Assembly (NCBI RefSeq): GCF_033807715.1
Contig: NC_084590.1
Span: forward strand, 2,980,001 to 3,044,000
DNA from: Cololabis saira
Taxonomy: Eukaryota; Chordata; Actinopteri; Beloniformes; Belonidae
Direction: 5' to 3'
Length of the DNA: 64,000 nucleotides
Every line of letters begins with the position of its first letter. Within the stretch, counting starts at the first letter, position 1. The notes beneath the pieces were generated by a model. That model saw only the letters and a list, made by a program, of their open reading frames with translations. It searched no databases and had not been told where the DNA came from. The translations under genes were made by a program, and so were the position numbers. Below, piece after piece: positions 63,998-64,000 of the stretch.

Positions 63998-64000
63998 AGT

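Larger units (their letters stand above)
61133..64000 (-). mobile_element. LINE (CR1/L2/Rex1-type), right edge, with SINE insert
   Basis: Minus-strand LINE entering from the right edge and ending at 61133 in a TTATC-repeat tail (AAGATAAGATAAGATAAG on +). The 3' UTR holds an (AAT)n run. ORF2 is continuous over 2.4 kb apart from a few stops and a SINE insertion. The tail and the GKAAGPDGV-type RT place it in the CR1/L2/Rex1 assemblage of fish LINEs; I do not assign a family name. Confidence 0.85.

Overview
The window is eukaryotic and almost certainly teleost fish. It carries L2, L1, Tx1-, I- and Rex3/RTE-type LINEs, hAT, Tc1/mariner and Harbinger-like DNA transposons, Ty3/gypsy pieces, a tRNA-derived SINE, a C2H2 zinc-finger exon, spliced genes and many microsatellites. 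There are no operons or bacterial features. Nearly all of it is mobile DNA, much of it nested. I cannot name the species.

Layout. 1-3.5 kb: 3' end of a LINE, then a decayed four-exon integrase gene (minus) and an L2 tail. 4.1-9.84 kb: a Tx1-clade LINE and a truncated second one in tandem, both ending in (TC)n on their own strand. 9.9-11.6 kb: an inverted-repeat element holding an L2 fragment. 13.2-14.05 kb: a ten-finger C2H2 exon. 14.8-18.4 kb: two broken hAT transposases, one split by a TTAA-flanked element. 18.6-20.8 kb: a GC-rich, poly(A)-tailed retroposed sequence of unknown identity. 21.6-30.9 kb: a third hAT gene cut by an 8-bp-TSD element and by a near-complete L1 with a 16-bp TSD. 31.0-33.6 kb: a ZBED-type hAT. 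35.0-37.9 kb: an AAGG-rich MITE and a terminal-inverted-repeat element carrying a small three-exon gene. 38.1-40.7 kb: a gypsy remnant with a 3' LTR and a TTA-flanked insertion. 40.7-52.4 kb: one I-clade LINE (minus) opened by a Tc1/mariner derivative, a 1000-bp unclassified element and a full-length, apparently intact L2. 52.6-54.4 kb: gypsy pieces joined head to head. 55.4-58.4 kb: a hAT-like element with an 8-bp TSD containing a Rex3 derivative without its reverse transcriptase core. 58.6-61.0 kb: further L2 tails and repeats. 61.1-64.0 kb: a LINE (minus) whose ORF2 is interrupted by a SINE.

How it fits together. The insertions form a readable relative chronology: removing the younger element together with one copy of its target duplication repairs the older reading frame in several cases (15178-15989, 41734-43181, 46485-51700, 61956-62285). 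A palindromic mini-element of up to about 140 bp occurs nine times. The most complete mobile unit is the L2 at 46485-51700, whose esterase-type ORF1 and endonuclease/reverse transcriptase ORF2 are both open. The only likely host coding sequence is the zinc-finger exon; the two small spliced genes (integrase at 0.6-2.1 kb, MADF/Myb-like at 36 kb) look transposon-derived.
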